DNA from: Variovorax sp. HW608
Lineage (GTDB): Bacteria; Pseudomonadota; Gammaproteobacteria; Burkholderiales; Burkholderiaceae_C
Reading direction: 5' to 3'
DNA length: 64,000 bases
Assembly: GCF_900090195.1 (NCBI RefSeq)
Contig: NZ_LT607803.1
Coordinates: 6,040,229-6,104,228 of the forward strand
Numbering within the stretch: the first letter of the stretch is position 1; the number at the start of each line of letters is the position of its first letter. The position numbers and the translations under genes are program-made. Shown piece by piece: positions 54,751-64,000 of this stretch. Below the pieces are notes generated by a model. The model did no database searches and had not been told where the DNA came from. It saw only the letters and a program-made list of their open reading frames with translations.

Positions 54751-57336
54751 ATGATGGACATCCCGTCGCTGCGCGACGCCTATCGCACGCACAAGCTGGC
54801 GTTGTTCGACCAGCTGCGCAGCGCCCGCGCCCCGACGCGCAGCGTCCACACCGTGCTGCGCCAGCTCGCGGCGCTGGCGGACGAAACCCTCACCGCGCTG
54901 TGGACCGATGCGGATTTCGGCAACCAGCTGGCGCTCGTGGCGGTCGGCGGCTTCGGGCGGGGCGAGCTCTTCCCCTACTCCGACGTCGACGTGCTGCTGC
55001 TGCTCCCGGAGGGCGAGCCGCCGATCGACCCCACGCGGATCGAAGCCTTCATCGGCCACTGCTGGGACGCGGGCCTCGAGATCGGCTCCAGCGTTCGCAC
55101 GGTGTCCGAATGCCTGGCCGAGGCGGCGAAGGACGTCACGGTCCAGACCTCCCTGCTCGAATCGCGCCTGATCGTCGGCGACAAGAAGCTCTACGCCGGT
55201 TTCCGCAAGCGCTTCCTGGCCGCCATCGACCCGCTGGCCTTCTTCACGGCCAAGACGCAGGAGATGCGGCACCGGCACCAGAAGTACGAGAACACGCCCT
55301 ACGCGCTCGAACCCAACTGCAAGGAATCGCCCGGCGGCCTGCGCGATCTGCAGATCATCCTCTGGGCGGCCAAGGCGGCCGGCTTCGGCGGCCGCTGGGA
55401 CGACCTGGCCAGGAACGGCCTCGCCACCACCTTCGAGGTGCAGCAGATCAAGCGCAACGAGGCCCTGCTGAGCCTGATCCGCGCCCGCCTGCACGTGACC
55501 GCGAACCGCCGCGAGGACCGGCTGGTGTTCGACCTGCAGACCGCCGTCGCGGCCACCTTCGGCTACGTCGGCGAGTCGCAGCGCAAGGCCAGCGAGGCGC
55601 TGATGCGGCGCTACTACTGGGCCGCCAAGGCGGTCTCGCAGCTCAACCAGATCCTGCTGCTCAACATCGCCGACCGGCTGCAGCCGCAGGCCGACCAGCC
55701 GACGCCGATCAACGAGCGCTTCTTCGAAAAGGGCGGAATGATCGAGGTCGCGAGCGACGACCTCTACCTCCGGGAGCCGCACGCGATCCTCGAGACCTTC
55801 CTGCTCTACCAGAAGACCATCGGCGTCACGGGCCTGTCGGCGCGCACGCTGCGCGCGCTCTACAACGCGCGCCACGTGATGGACAGCAAGTTCCGCAACG
55901 ACCCGGAGAACCACAAGACCTTCATGCGCATGCTGCTGCAGCCGCGCGGCATCACGCATGCGCTGCGGCTCATGAACCAGACCTCGGTGCTGGGGCGCTA
56001 CCTGCGCGTGTTCCGCAGCATCGTGGGGCAGATGCAGCACGACCTGTTCCACGTCTACACGGTCGACCAGCACATCCTGATGGTGCTGCGCAACGTGCGG
56101 CGCTTCTTCATCGCCGAGCATGCGCACGAATACCCCTTCTGCTCGCAGCTCGCGGCGGGCTGGGACAAGCCCTGGGTCCTCTACATCGCGGCGCTCTTCC
56201 ACGACATCGCCAAGGGCCGCGGCGGCGACCATTCGACGCTCGGCGCGCGCGACGTGCGGCGCTTCTGCCGCCAGCACGAGATCGCGCGCGAAGACGCCAA
56301 GCTGATCGAATTCCTGGTCGCCGAGCATCTCGTGATGAGCCAGGTCGCGCAGAAGCAGGACCTCGGCGATCCGGAAGTGATCGGCGCTTTCGCGAAGCGC
56401 GTGGGCAACGAGCGCTACCTCACGGCCCTGTACCTGCTCACCGTGGCCGACATCCGCGGTACCTCGCCGCGGGTCTGGAATGCTTGGAAGGGCAAGCTGC
56501 TCGAGGACCTCTACCGCTTCACCCTGCGCGCCCTCGGCGGCCGCATGCCCGACCCGGGCGCCGAGGTCGAGGCCCGCAAGCGCGACGCGATCGCGCAGCT
56601 CGCCCTGCACGCCGAGCCGCTCGATGCGCACAAGGGGCTGTGGGACACGCTCGACGTGAGTTACTTCATGCGCCACGATCCCTCGGAGATCGCCTGGCAC
56701 GCGCGGCAGCTCTCCTACCACGTGCCGCCGGCCGGCGTTCCGGTCGACCTGCACCGGCCGCCGATCGTGCGCGCGCGGATTTCGCCGGTGGGCGAAGGCC
56801 TGCAGGTGGCGGTCTACACGCCCGACCAGCCGGACCTGTTCGTGCGCATCTGCGGCTATTTCGACCAGGCGTCGTTCAGCATCCTCGACGCCAAGGTGTA
56901 CACGACGAGCAACGGCTTCGCGCTCGACACCTTCCAGGTCATCACCACGTTCATCCCAGAGCACTACCGCGACCTCATCAACATGGTCGAGGCCGGCCTC
57001 GCCAAGGCCCTGCGCGAAGCCGGGCCGCTGCCCACGCCGAGCAAGGGCCGGGTGTCGCGCCGGGTGCGCAGCTTTCCGATCAAGCCGCGCGTCAGCCTGT
57101 TGCCGGACGAGAAGGCGCAGCGCTGGCTGCTCAGCATCTCCGCTAGCGACCGCGCGGGGCTGCTCTATTCGGTGGCGCGCGTGCTGGCGCGGCACCATCT
57201 GAACCTGCAACTCGCCAAGGTCACGACGCTCGGCGAGCGGGTGGAAGATACCTTCCTGATCAGCGGGCCCGAACTGCAGGGACAGCGCGCCCAGGCGGCG
57301 ATCGAAACCGAGCTGCTCGACGCACTCGCGGCCTGA
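54751..57336 (+). CDS. glnD: Bifunctional uridylyltransferase/uridylyl-removing enzyme
   Basis: An 861-residue sensor that adds or removes UMP on PII proteins according to nitrogen state. The nucleotidyltransferase site [15 protein letters not shown] is at 66-80, the HD domain ([13 protein letters not shown]) has His484-Asp485, and two ACT domains near the end ([16 protein letters not shown] and [17 protein letters not shown]) bind glutamine. Two ATGs stand in tandem (54751, 54754); the GGGGAG site at 54743-54748 fits the second better. It converges on the amino-acid permease gene, with 3 bases between stops. Confidence 0.95.
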   Translation: MMDIPSLRDAYRTHKLALFDQLRSARAPTRSVHTVLRQLAALADETLTALWTDADFGNQLALVAVGGFGRGELFPYSDVDVLLLLPEGEPPIDPTRIEAFIGHCWDAGLEIGSSVRTVSECLAEAAKDVTVQTSLLESRLIVGDKKLYAGFRKRFLAAIDPLAFFTAKTQEMRHRHQKYENTPYALEPNCKESPGGLRDLQIILWAAKAAGFGGRWDDLARNGLATTFEVQQIKRNEALLSLIRARLHVTANRREDRLVFDLQTAVAATFGYVGESQRKASEALMRRYYWAAKAVSQLNQILLLNIADRLQPQADQPTPINERFFEKGGMIEVASDDLYLREPHAILETFLLYQKTIGVTGLSARTLRALYNARHVMDSKFRNDPENHKTFMRMLLQPRGITHALRLMNQTSVLGRYLRVFRSIVGQMQHDLFHVYTVDQHILMVLRNVRRFFIAEHAHEYPFCSQLAAGWDKPWVLYIAALFHDIAKGRGGDHSTLGARDVRRFCRQHEIAREDAKLIEFLVAEHLVMSQVAQKQDLGDPEVIGAFAKRVGNERYLTALYLLTVADIRGTSPRVWNAWKGKLLEDLYRFTLRALGGRMPDPGAEVEARKRDAIAQLALHAEPLDAHKGLWDTLDVSYFMRHDPSEIAWHARQLSYHVPPAGVPVDLHRPPIVRARISPVGEGLQVAVYTPDQPDLFVRICGYFDQASFSILDAKVYTTSNGFALDTFQVITTFIPEHYRDLINMVEAGLAKALREAGPLPTPSKGRVSRRVRSFPIKPRVSLLPDEKAQRWLLSISASDRAGLLYSVARVLARHHLNLQLAKVTTLGERVEDTFLISGPELQGQRAQAAIETELLDALAA

Positions 57337-57339
57337 GGC

Positions 57340-58401
57340 TCAGGGCGCGCTCGCGAGGCGGCGCTCGAGCCACACGCTGTAGCGCGACAGGCCGAAGCAC
57401 AGCACCCAGTAGACCAGCGCGATGAACAGATAGCCCTCGAGGTAGAACGGCCGCCAGGTCGGATCGCCGCCGAGCGCGAGGCCCAGGGCGCCGGTCAGCT
57501 CGAACAGCCCGACGACCGTGACCAGCGAGGTGTCCTTCAGCGTGCCGACCACGTTGTTGGTCAGCGCCGGGACCACCAGCCGCAGGGCTTGCGGCAGCAC
57601 GATGTCGCGCTGCACCGGCCAGCGGCCGAAGCCGAGCGCCATGGCGACTTCGGTCTGGCCGCGCGGCACGGCCTGCAGGCCGCCGCGGATGATCTCGGCC
57701 AGATAGGCCGCGACGAACAGCGCCAGGCCGGCCAGCACACGCAGCAGCACATCGGGCTGCCAGCCCGCCGGCCACAGCAGCGGCAGCAGGAACGAAGCCA
57801 TGAACAGCACCGAGATCAGCGGCACGCCGCGCACCAGCTCGATGTAGGTGGCGCAGAGCGTGCGCACCACCGGCCACTGCGAACGCCGGCCCAGTGCCAG
57901 CGCCAGGGACAGTGGAAACGCGAGCGCCAGCCCGACGACCGCGAGCCCGATGGTCAGGGGCAAGCCACCCCAGCGGTTCGTCGGCACCCCCTCCAGGCCC
58001 AGCACGCCGCCGCGCATCAGCACCAGGAACAGCGCGAGCGAAACCAGCCACACGGGCAGTAGCCACCAGCGCCAGGTGCGCGGCCACGCGCTCAGCATCG
58101 TGGTCAGCGACAGCACGATGACCGCCACGGCCGGCCGCCATTGGTCTTCGTAGGGATAGCGGCCGAAGAGGATCGGCCGCCATTTCTCGGCGATCACGCC
58201 CCAGCACGCGCCGTGCTGCAACGCGCGGCAGGCCTCTGCATCCGGGCGGAACACTGCGTGAACCACCGCCCATTCGACCAGGTAGTGCCCGGCCCATGCG
58301 AAGAGCAGCACGAGCACGACGGTAAATACCGCCCGAAGAGGCGATCCCCACAGCTCCTTGCGCCATTCGATGGGAGAACGCGCCGCGCCGATCAACGCCA
58401 T
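57340..58401 (-). CDS. Polar amino acid ABC transporter permease (AapM/GltK-like)
   Basis: A 353-residue permease. A 130-residue N-terminal part with a first helix and further hydrophobic segments precedes the His/Glu/Gln/Arg/opine permease core: LTIGLAVVGLALAFPLSLALA, then TYIELVRGVPLISVLFMAS, and EIIRGGLQAVPRGQTEVAMALGF, the loop that contacts the ATPase. The long N-terminal half matches AapM of the general amino acid system. It overlaps the other permease gene by 10 bases (58392-58401). No ATPase gene follows; glnD comes next on the other strand. Confidence 0.9.
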   Translation of the reverse strand: MALIGAARSPIEWRKELWGSPLRAVFTVVLVLLFAWAGHYLVEWAVVHAVFRPDAEACRALQHGACWGVIAEKWRPILFGRYPYEDQWRPAVAVIVLSLTTMLSAWPRTWRWWLLPVWLVSLALFLVLMRGGVLGLEGVPTNRWGGLPLTIGLAVVGLALAFPLSLALALGRRSQWPVVRTLCATYIELVRGVPLISVLFMASFLLPLLWPAGWQPDVLLRVLAGLALFVAAYLAEIIRGGLQAVPRGQTEVAMALGFGRWPVQRDIVLPQALRLVVPALTNNVVGTLKDTSLVTVVGLFELTGALGLALGGDPTWRPFYLEGYLFIALVYWVLCFGLSRYSVWLERRLASAP

Positions 58402-59381
58402 CCCCTCAGCGCGACGCGCGCGTTGTAGCGGTTCATCGCGGCGGAAATGACGAGCGAAAGCGCGAGATACACCGCCATGATCACCGCGATGCACTCGAAG
58501 GCGCGGCCGGTCGAGTTGAGCGATGTGTTGGCGACCGACACCAGCTCCGGATAGCCCACCGCCACGGCCAACGAGGAATTCTTCGTCAGGCTCAGCAGCT
58601 GGTTCGTGAGCGCCGGCACGATCACGCGCAGCGCCTGCGGCAGCACCACGATGCGAAGCTGCTGCACCGGCGAAAGGCCCAGCGCCTGTGCCGCGAGCTT
58701 CTGGCCCTGCGACACCGAGATGATCCCCGCGCGCACGATTTCCGCGACGAAAGCCGCCGTATAGAGCCCGAGCGCGATGACCACCGCAAGGTACTCCGGA
58801 CTCAGCGCCGCACCGCCGCTGACGTTGAAGCTGCCGCGTTCCGGCCACTCGAAATGGCTCGGCCAGAAGGCGCCCTCGTCCGGAACCGGCCACGGCATCG
58901 ACAGACCGCCCTTGCTGAGCCAGAAACCGTCGATCAGCTCGATCGGCTCGGTCGAATCCGGCAGCAGCTGCGTGAGCGCAAAGTAAAGCATCAGCAGCTG
59001 CACCAGCAGCGGCACGTTGCGCACCACCTGGACATAGAGCCCGCACAGCCCGCGCACCAGCACATGCGGCGCCAGCCGGCCGATGCCCAGCAAGGTCCCC
59101 AGGACGACCGCCATCACCGCGGCCGGGATCGATGCGCGGATGGTGTTGATCAACCCGGCGAGGAACGCCCGCCAGAACGGCTGGCCCGCGCTGAACTCCA
59201 GCCAGCCTTCGGAGATCTCGAAGCCGGCCGGTTGCAGCAGGAAGTCGAAGCCCGATCGCACGCCGCGCGCGCGCAGCACTTCCAGGGCATGGTTCACCAG
59301 CCAGAAGACGCCGCCGACGATCGCCGCGATCAGCAGCGCCTGCACGATCCAGGCGACCCAGACGGCGCGAAATGAAACCAC
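58392..59381 (-). CDS. Polar amino acid ABC transporter permease (AapQ/GltJ-like)
   Basis: A permease of about 329 residues with the core YVQVVRNVPLLVQLLMLYFA and EIVRAGIISVSQGQKLAAQALG. The frame stays open to an ATG at 59490-59492, but most of that N-terminal extension is translated repeat (59378-59460). I therefore prefer the GTG at 59379-59381 (VVSFRAVWVAW), which begins where the AapQ-like similarity begins (a helix with LLIAAIVGGVFWLVNHAL). A central loop of about 50 residues (PDSTEPIELIDGFWLSKGG and on) is typical of AapQ. Partner of the preceding permease. Confidence 0.85.
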   Translation of the reverse strand: MVSFRAVWVAWIVQALLIAAIVGGVFWLVNHALEVLRARGVRSGFDFLLQPAGFEISEGWLEFSAGQPFWRAFLAGLINTIRASIPAAVMAVVLGTLLGIGRLAPHVLVRGLCGLYVQVVRNVPLLVQLLMLYFALTQLLPDSTEPIELIDGFWLSKGGLSMPWPVPDEGAFWPSHFEWPERGSFNVSGGAALSPEYLAVVIALGLYTAAFVAEIVRAGIISVSQGQKLAAQALGLSPVQQLRIVVLPQALRVIVPALTNQLLSLTKNSSLAVAVGYPELVSVANTSLNSTGRAFECIAVIMAVYLALSLVISAAMNRYNARVALRGWR

Positions 59382-59460
59382 CCCCGTTGCTTGCTCACTT
59401 CGTGTAGCCGCCTCCCCCCTCGAGGGGGCGCACCCGGCGGCCCGGCGAAGCCGGTTCCAC
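59378..59460 (-). repeat. Dispersed intergenic repeat, copy D (inverted)
   Basis: Read on the minus strand it goes GTGGAACCGGCTTCGCCGGG, then CGCCCCCTCGAGGGGGGAGG, then CTACACGAAGTGAGCAAG and CAACGGGGGTG. It matches copy C best (GGAACCGGCT-CTGCCGGGCCG) and shares the ACACGAAGTG core with all copies. Its 3' end carries the proposed GTG start of the AapQ-like gene. Confidence 0.7.
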
Positions 59461-59529
59461 GGGCGCCCTGGGCTTGGCCGCGTCGGTTTCACAGGACGCG
59501 GGTACGGCGGCTCGCCATGGACTGCCGGC

Positions 59530-60561
59530 TCACCTGACCGGCAGTCCGTACATCTGCCCGCCCTTGTTCCAGAGGTTGTTCGTTCCGCGCGGCAGCTTCA
59601 GCACGGACTTCGGCCCGACGTTGCGTTCGAAGACCTCGCCATAGTTGCCCACCGCCTTGATCGCGCGGTACGACCAGTCCTTGTCCAGGCCGAGCAGCTT
59701 GCCGAGGTCGTCGCCGGTGCCGACCAGGCGCATCTGCGCCGGGTCCTTGCTGTTGGCCTTGAGGTCGTCGATGTTGGCCTGCGTGACGCCGAACTCCTCG
59801 GCCTCGATGAGCGCATTCGGCACCCACTTGACGATGGCGAACCACTCGTCGTCGCCGCGGCGCACCAGCGGCGCCAGCGGTTCCTTGGAGATCAGCTCGG
59901 GCAGGATGACGTAGTCGTCGGGGTTCGGCGCCTCCTTGTTGCGCAGGCCCGCGAGCGCGGAAGTGTCGGTCGTGAAGGCCTGGCAGCGGCCGGCGAAGAA
60001 GGCCTTGAAAGAGGCTTCGAAGCTCTCGAACACCACCGTCTTCACCGGGATGTTCTGCGCCTTGAAGTAGTCGGCGACGTTCTTCTCGTTGGTGGTGCCA
60101 GCCTGCGTGCAGATGGTGGCGTTCTTGAGCTGCTTGGCGCTCGTCACCTTGATCTTCTTCGGCACCAGGAAGCCCTGGCCGTCGAAGTAGGTGATGGTCG
60201 TGAAATGGAAGCCGAGCGACGCATCGCGCGTGAGCGTCCAGGTCGTGTTGCGCGCCAGGATGTCGATCTCGCCGGCCTGCAGCGCCGAGAAGCGCTGCTG
60301 CGAGTTGAGCGGCACGAACTCCACCTTCTTGCCGTCCCCCAGCACCGCCGCCGCGACCGCGCGGCAGGTGTCGACGTCGAGGCCCGACCAGTTGCCCTCT
60401 GTGTCGGGGGCGGAGAAACCGGCGACGCCGTTGGTCACCCCGCACTTGACGCTGCCGCGCTGCTTCACCGCATCGAGCGTCTTGCCGGCAAAGGCCGGTG
60501 CGGCGGCGAAGGCCAGGACGGCGGCCAGGGAAGCCAGCGCAGGACGGAAAGCTTTGTTCAT
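59530..60561 (-). CDS. aapJ: Amino acid ABC transporter substrate-binding protein (AapJ-like)
   Basis: A 343-residue periplasmic protein. Signal peptide MNKAFRPALASLAAVLAFAA plus APAFA; mature start GKTLDAVKQRGSVKCGVTNG. CGVTNGVAGFSAPDTEGNWSG and ARNTTWTLTRDASLGF are hallmarks of the general L-amino acid binding protein AapJ/BztA. It has one Cys pair (near residues 40 and 66, and 151/194). It probably feeds the two permeases downstream. The ATG at 60559-60561 follows an AGGGGT site. Ligands are likely polar amino acids. Confidence 0.92.
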   Translation of the reverse strand: MNKAFRPALASLAAVLAFAAAPAFAGKTLDAVKQRGSVKCGVTNGVAGFSAPDTEGNWSGLDVDTCRAVAAAVLGDGKKVEFVPLNSQQRFSALQAGEIDILARNTTWTLTRDASLGFHFTTITYFDGQGFLVPKKIKVTSAKQLKNATICTQAGTTNEKNVADYFKAQNIPVKTVVFESFEASFKAFFAGRCQAFTTDTSALAGLRNKEAPNPDDYVILPELISKEPLAPLVRRGDDEWFAIVKWVPNALIEAEEFGVTQANIDDLKANSKDPAQMRLVGTGDDLGKLLGLDKDWSYRAIKAVGNYGEVFERNVGPKSVLKLPRGTNNLWNKGGQMYGLPVR

Positions 60562-60735
60562 TCGGAACCCCTCTTGGTTGGTCTTGTCGGAATTGACGGC
60601 AGCGGGCAGTTTACGAGGGCTCGCGGACATCTGCCAAAGAACCGCGGGTTGGCAGCACATGCATTTAGCGCGCGCCGGCATCGACCACAATCTGACCTTT
60701 CTTTCAACTCACTCGAAGAAGAGGATGACTCCACC

Positions 60736-61143
60736 ATGGTTCGTTCCGATGACACCGGCAAGTTCGTTCTGCGCGTCGCGCTCGGCGTCCTGGTCCTGCT
60801 GCACGGTATTTCCAAGCTCAGAGGGGGCGGCGTTGGCTGGATCGAGAACATGCTGAGTTCGCACGGCGTTCCCGGCGCCGTGGCCTATCTGGTCTATGTG
60901 GGAGAGATCCTTGCGCCGGTCCTGCTGATCGCCGGCATCTACACGCGCCTGGCCGGATGGATCGTCGCCATCAACATGCTCTTCGCGCTCTGGCTGGTCC
61001 ACACGGGCCGTCTGTGGGAAATCGGCAAGACCGGCGGCTGGGTCCTCGAACTCGAGGGCATGTTCCTCTTCGGCGCGATCGCCATCGCCTTCCTCGGCGC
61101 GGGCCGCTTCAGCGTCGGCGGCACCGGCGGCCGCTACAACTGA
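60736..61143 (+). CDS. DoxX family membrane protein
   Basis: A 135-residue four-helix protein. DDTGKFVLRVALGVLVLLHG and GVGWIENMLSSHGVPGAVAYLVYVGEI fit the DoxX family, whose members include a subunit of archaeal thiosulfate:quinone oxidoreductase and many proteins of unknown role linked to stress. GAAGAAGAGG lies 15 bases before the ATG. It stands alone, facing def with 3 bases between the two stops. Confidence 0.88.
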   Translation: MVRSDDTGKFVLRVALGVLVLLHGISKLRGGGVGWIENMLSSHGVPGAVAYLVYVGEILAPVLLIAGIYTRLAGWIVAINMLFALWLVHTGRLWEIGKTGGWVLELEGMFLFGAIAIAFLGAGRFSVGGTGGRYN

Positions 61144-61146
61144 TCT

Positions 61147-61686
61147 TCAGTCGTCCTCGGCGGCATCGAGGCCCGGAAACAGGACCTCGGTGAAGCCGAA
61201 GCGCGAGAAATCGCGCACCCGCATCGGATAGAGCTTGCCCAGCAGGTGGTCCACCTCATGCTGGACCACGCGGGCATGGAAGCCGCTCACGCTGCGGTCG
61301 ACCGGATCGCCGTAAGGATCGAAGCCGGTGTAGCGGATGTTGGCGAAGCGCGGCACCACGCCGCGCAGGCCCGGCACCGAGAGGCAGCCCTCCCAGCCCT
61401 CTTCCTCCTCGGCGCCGATCGGCGTGACCACGGGATTCACGAGCACCGTGCGCGGCACGACCGGTGCGTCCGGATAACGTGGGTTGACCGCGTCGGTCCC
61501 GAAGATCACGACCTGCAGATCGACGCCGATCTGCGGCGCGGCCAGTCCAGCGCCGCTTGCCGCCTGCATGGTCTCGAACATGTCCCGCACCAGGAGGTGA
61601 AGTTCGTCGGTGTCGAATTCGGCGACCGGCTGCGCGACGCGCAACAGCCGGGGGTCGCCCATTTTCAGGATTTCACGGATGGCCAT
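61147..61686 (-). CDS. def: Peptide deformylase
   Basis: A 179-residue metalloenzyme that removes the formyl group from new polypeptides. The three motifs are present: [10 protein letters not shown] (45-54), EGCLS (99-103, metal ligand Cys101) and QHEVDHLLG (142-150, ligands His143 and His147, catalytic Glu144). The chain is slightly longer than E. coli Def (169) at the C-terminus ([11 protein letters not shown]). It is not next to fmt, the usual partner; a lipoprotein gene lies upstream. A second def copy elsewhere is likely in such genomes. Confidence 0.95.
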   Translation of the reverse strand: MAIREILKMGDPRLLRVAQPVAEFDTDELHLLVRDMFETMQAASGAGLAAPQIGVDLQVVIFGTDAVNPRYPDAPVVPRTVLVNPVVTPIGAEEEEGWEGCLSVPGLRGVVPRFANIRYTGFDPYGDPVDRSVSGFHARVVQHEVDHLLGKLYPMRVRDFSRFGFTEVLFPGLDAAEDD

Positions 61687-61720
61687 CGGGACATTATCGT
61701 GAGGCCATCGGATTCAGCAG

Positions 61721-62053
61721 TCAGACGCGGCCTCTTCGCGCCCAGCCCCCACCGCCCCGGTACCCGCCGTAATAGCCCGCATGGCCCCAGTACGGAGAGC
61801 CGTGCCAGTAGCCGCCGTGATACGGGTGCCCGTAATAGCCATGCCCGTAGTAGCCGTAGACGCCGCTGAGATAGATCGACGGCCCCCAGTAGTAGGGGTA
61901 GTAGTACGGATAGGAATAGGGGTAGCCGTAAGCCGGCTGCGAATACGCCACGCCGCCGCTGTAGTACGGATCCGACGGCACTGCCACACAGCCGCCCAGC
62001 ACGATCGCACCGCTGGCCGCGAGGCCTGCCGCAAGAAGACGAACTCCGCTCAT
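61721..62053 (-). CDS. Tyr/Gly-rich small lipoprotein
   Basis: A 110-residue protein with lipobox VLGGC (Cys22) and then about 70 residues dominated by Tyr, Gly, Pro and His (for example YGYPYSYPYYYPYYWG, YYGHGYYGHPYHGGYWHG). It should be exported and lipid-anchored, with a disordered or self-associating tail. CAGGAG lies 8 bases before the ATG at 62051-62053. Similar short proteins are common in Burkholderiales under Slp-like or hypothetical names. Function is unknown. It lies 34 bases upstream of def. Confidence 0.75.
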   Translation of the reverse strand: MSGVRLLAAGLAASGAIVLGGCVAVPSDPYYSGGVAYSQPAYGYPYSYPYYYPYYWGPSIYLSGVYGYYGHGYYGHPYHGGYWHGSPYWGHAGYYGGYRGGGGWARRGRV

Positions 62054-62167
62054 GACGCACTCCTGGTCGATACGCTTCTCTCTGTTCAACGCCGGCCGGC
62101 AACCCGTGTTGACAGCGCCCGCGCCGGGCCATGTAAAGATGGCCCCGTCAGGGTTTGAGCGGGCCGC

Positions 62168-64000
<1,833 letters not shown>

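Overview
The window is 64 kb of GC-rich, tightly packed bacterial DNA. Gene content and neighbourhoods (selO-msrB-yciB-bolA-PpiC, pqiA split in two followed by pqiB-pqiC, map-glnD beside purL, LivKHMGF next to beta-oxidation genes) fit a Betaproteobacterium of the Comamonadaceae, most like Variovorax. That placement is inference from gene order and family resemblance, not from a marker gene. I recognised no rRNA, tRNA, CRISPR array, insertion sequence or prophage.

Layout. 0-6 kb: the 5' part of a GMC oxidoreductase and a two-haem lipoprotein cytochrome in one operon, then a serine hydrolase translationally coupled to a 14-TM drug exporter. 6-10.5 kb: a membrane-anchored alpha/beta hydrolase, then a small accessory patch: a TonB-like small protein, a YozG-type HTH regulator with a frameshifted DUF2975 membrane gene, a DUF433/DUF5615 toxin-antitoxin pair and a serine recombinase in one operon. 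10.5-17.3 kb: an apparent operon read leftwards, pqiA1-pqiA2-pqiB-pqiC-ogt-bcr-MFS, whose first start codon overlaps the end of a decayed LysR gene. 17.4-20.8 kb: DUF1428, an SDR, a methyltransferase and a glutathione transferase.

20.8-39.1 kb: a long run of leftward catabolic genes. A Liv-type ABC importer (LivKHMGF) and an acyl-CoA ligase lie at its head. A crotonase/3-hydroxyacyl-CoA dehydrogenase fusion, an anchored M20 hydrolase of PM20D1 type, a thiolase, two acyl-CoA dehydrogenases (one AidB-like), a PaaI thioesterase, an SDR and a zinc-free MDR reductase follow. Together they can import an acid, activate it and run complete beta-oxidation. The M20 enzyme suggests that N-acyl amino acids may be one substrate.

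39.2-43 kb: rightward housekeeping and redox genes, ending at a strong bidirectional terminator. 43-49.3 kb: a chaperone-usher fimbrial operon with two chaperones, behind a 400-bp AT-rich control region. 49.6-57.3 kb: purL, then divergent map-glnD. 57.3-60.6 kb: a polar amino-acid ABC importer (two permeases and a binding protein) with no ATPase gene. 60.7-64 kb: DoxX, peptide deformylase, a Tyr/Gly-rich lipoprotein and ligA running off the right edge.

A GC-rich dispersed repeat occurs four times between genes, three times just before a start codon and in the same sense as that gene. Several dyads (upstream of the fadB-like gene, beside the acyl-CoA ligase, upstream of DUF2975) look like regulator sites.
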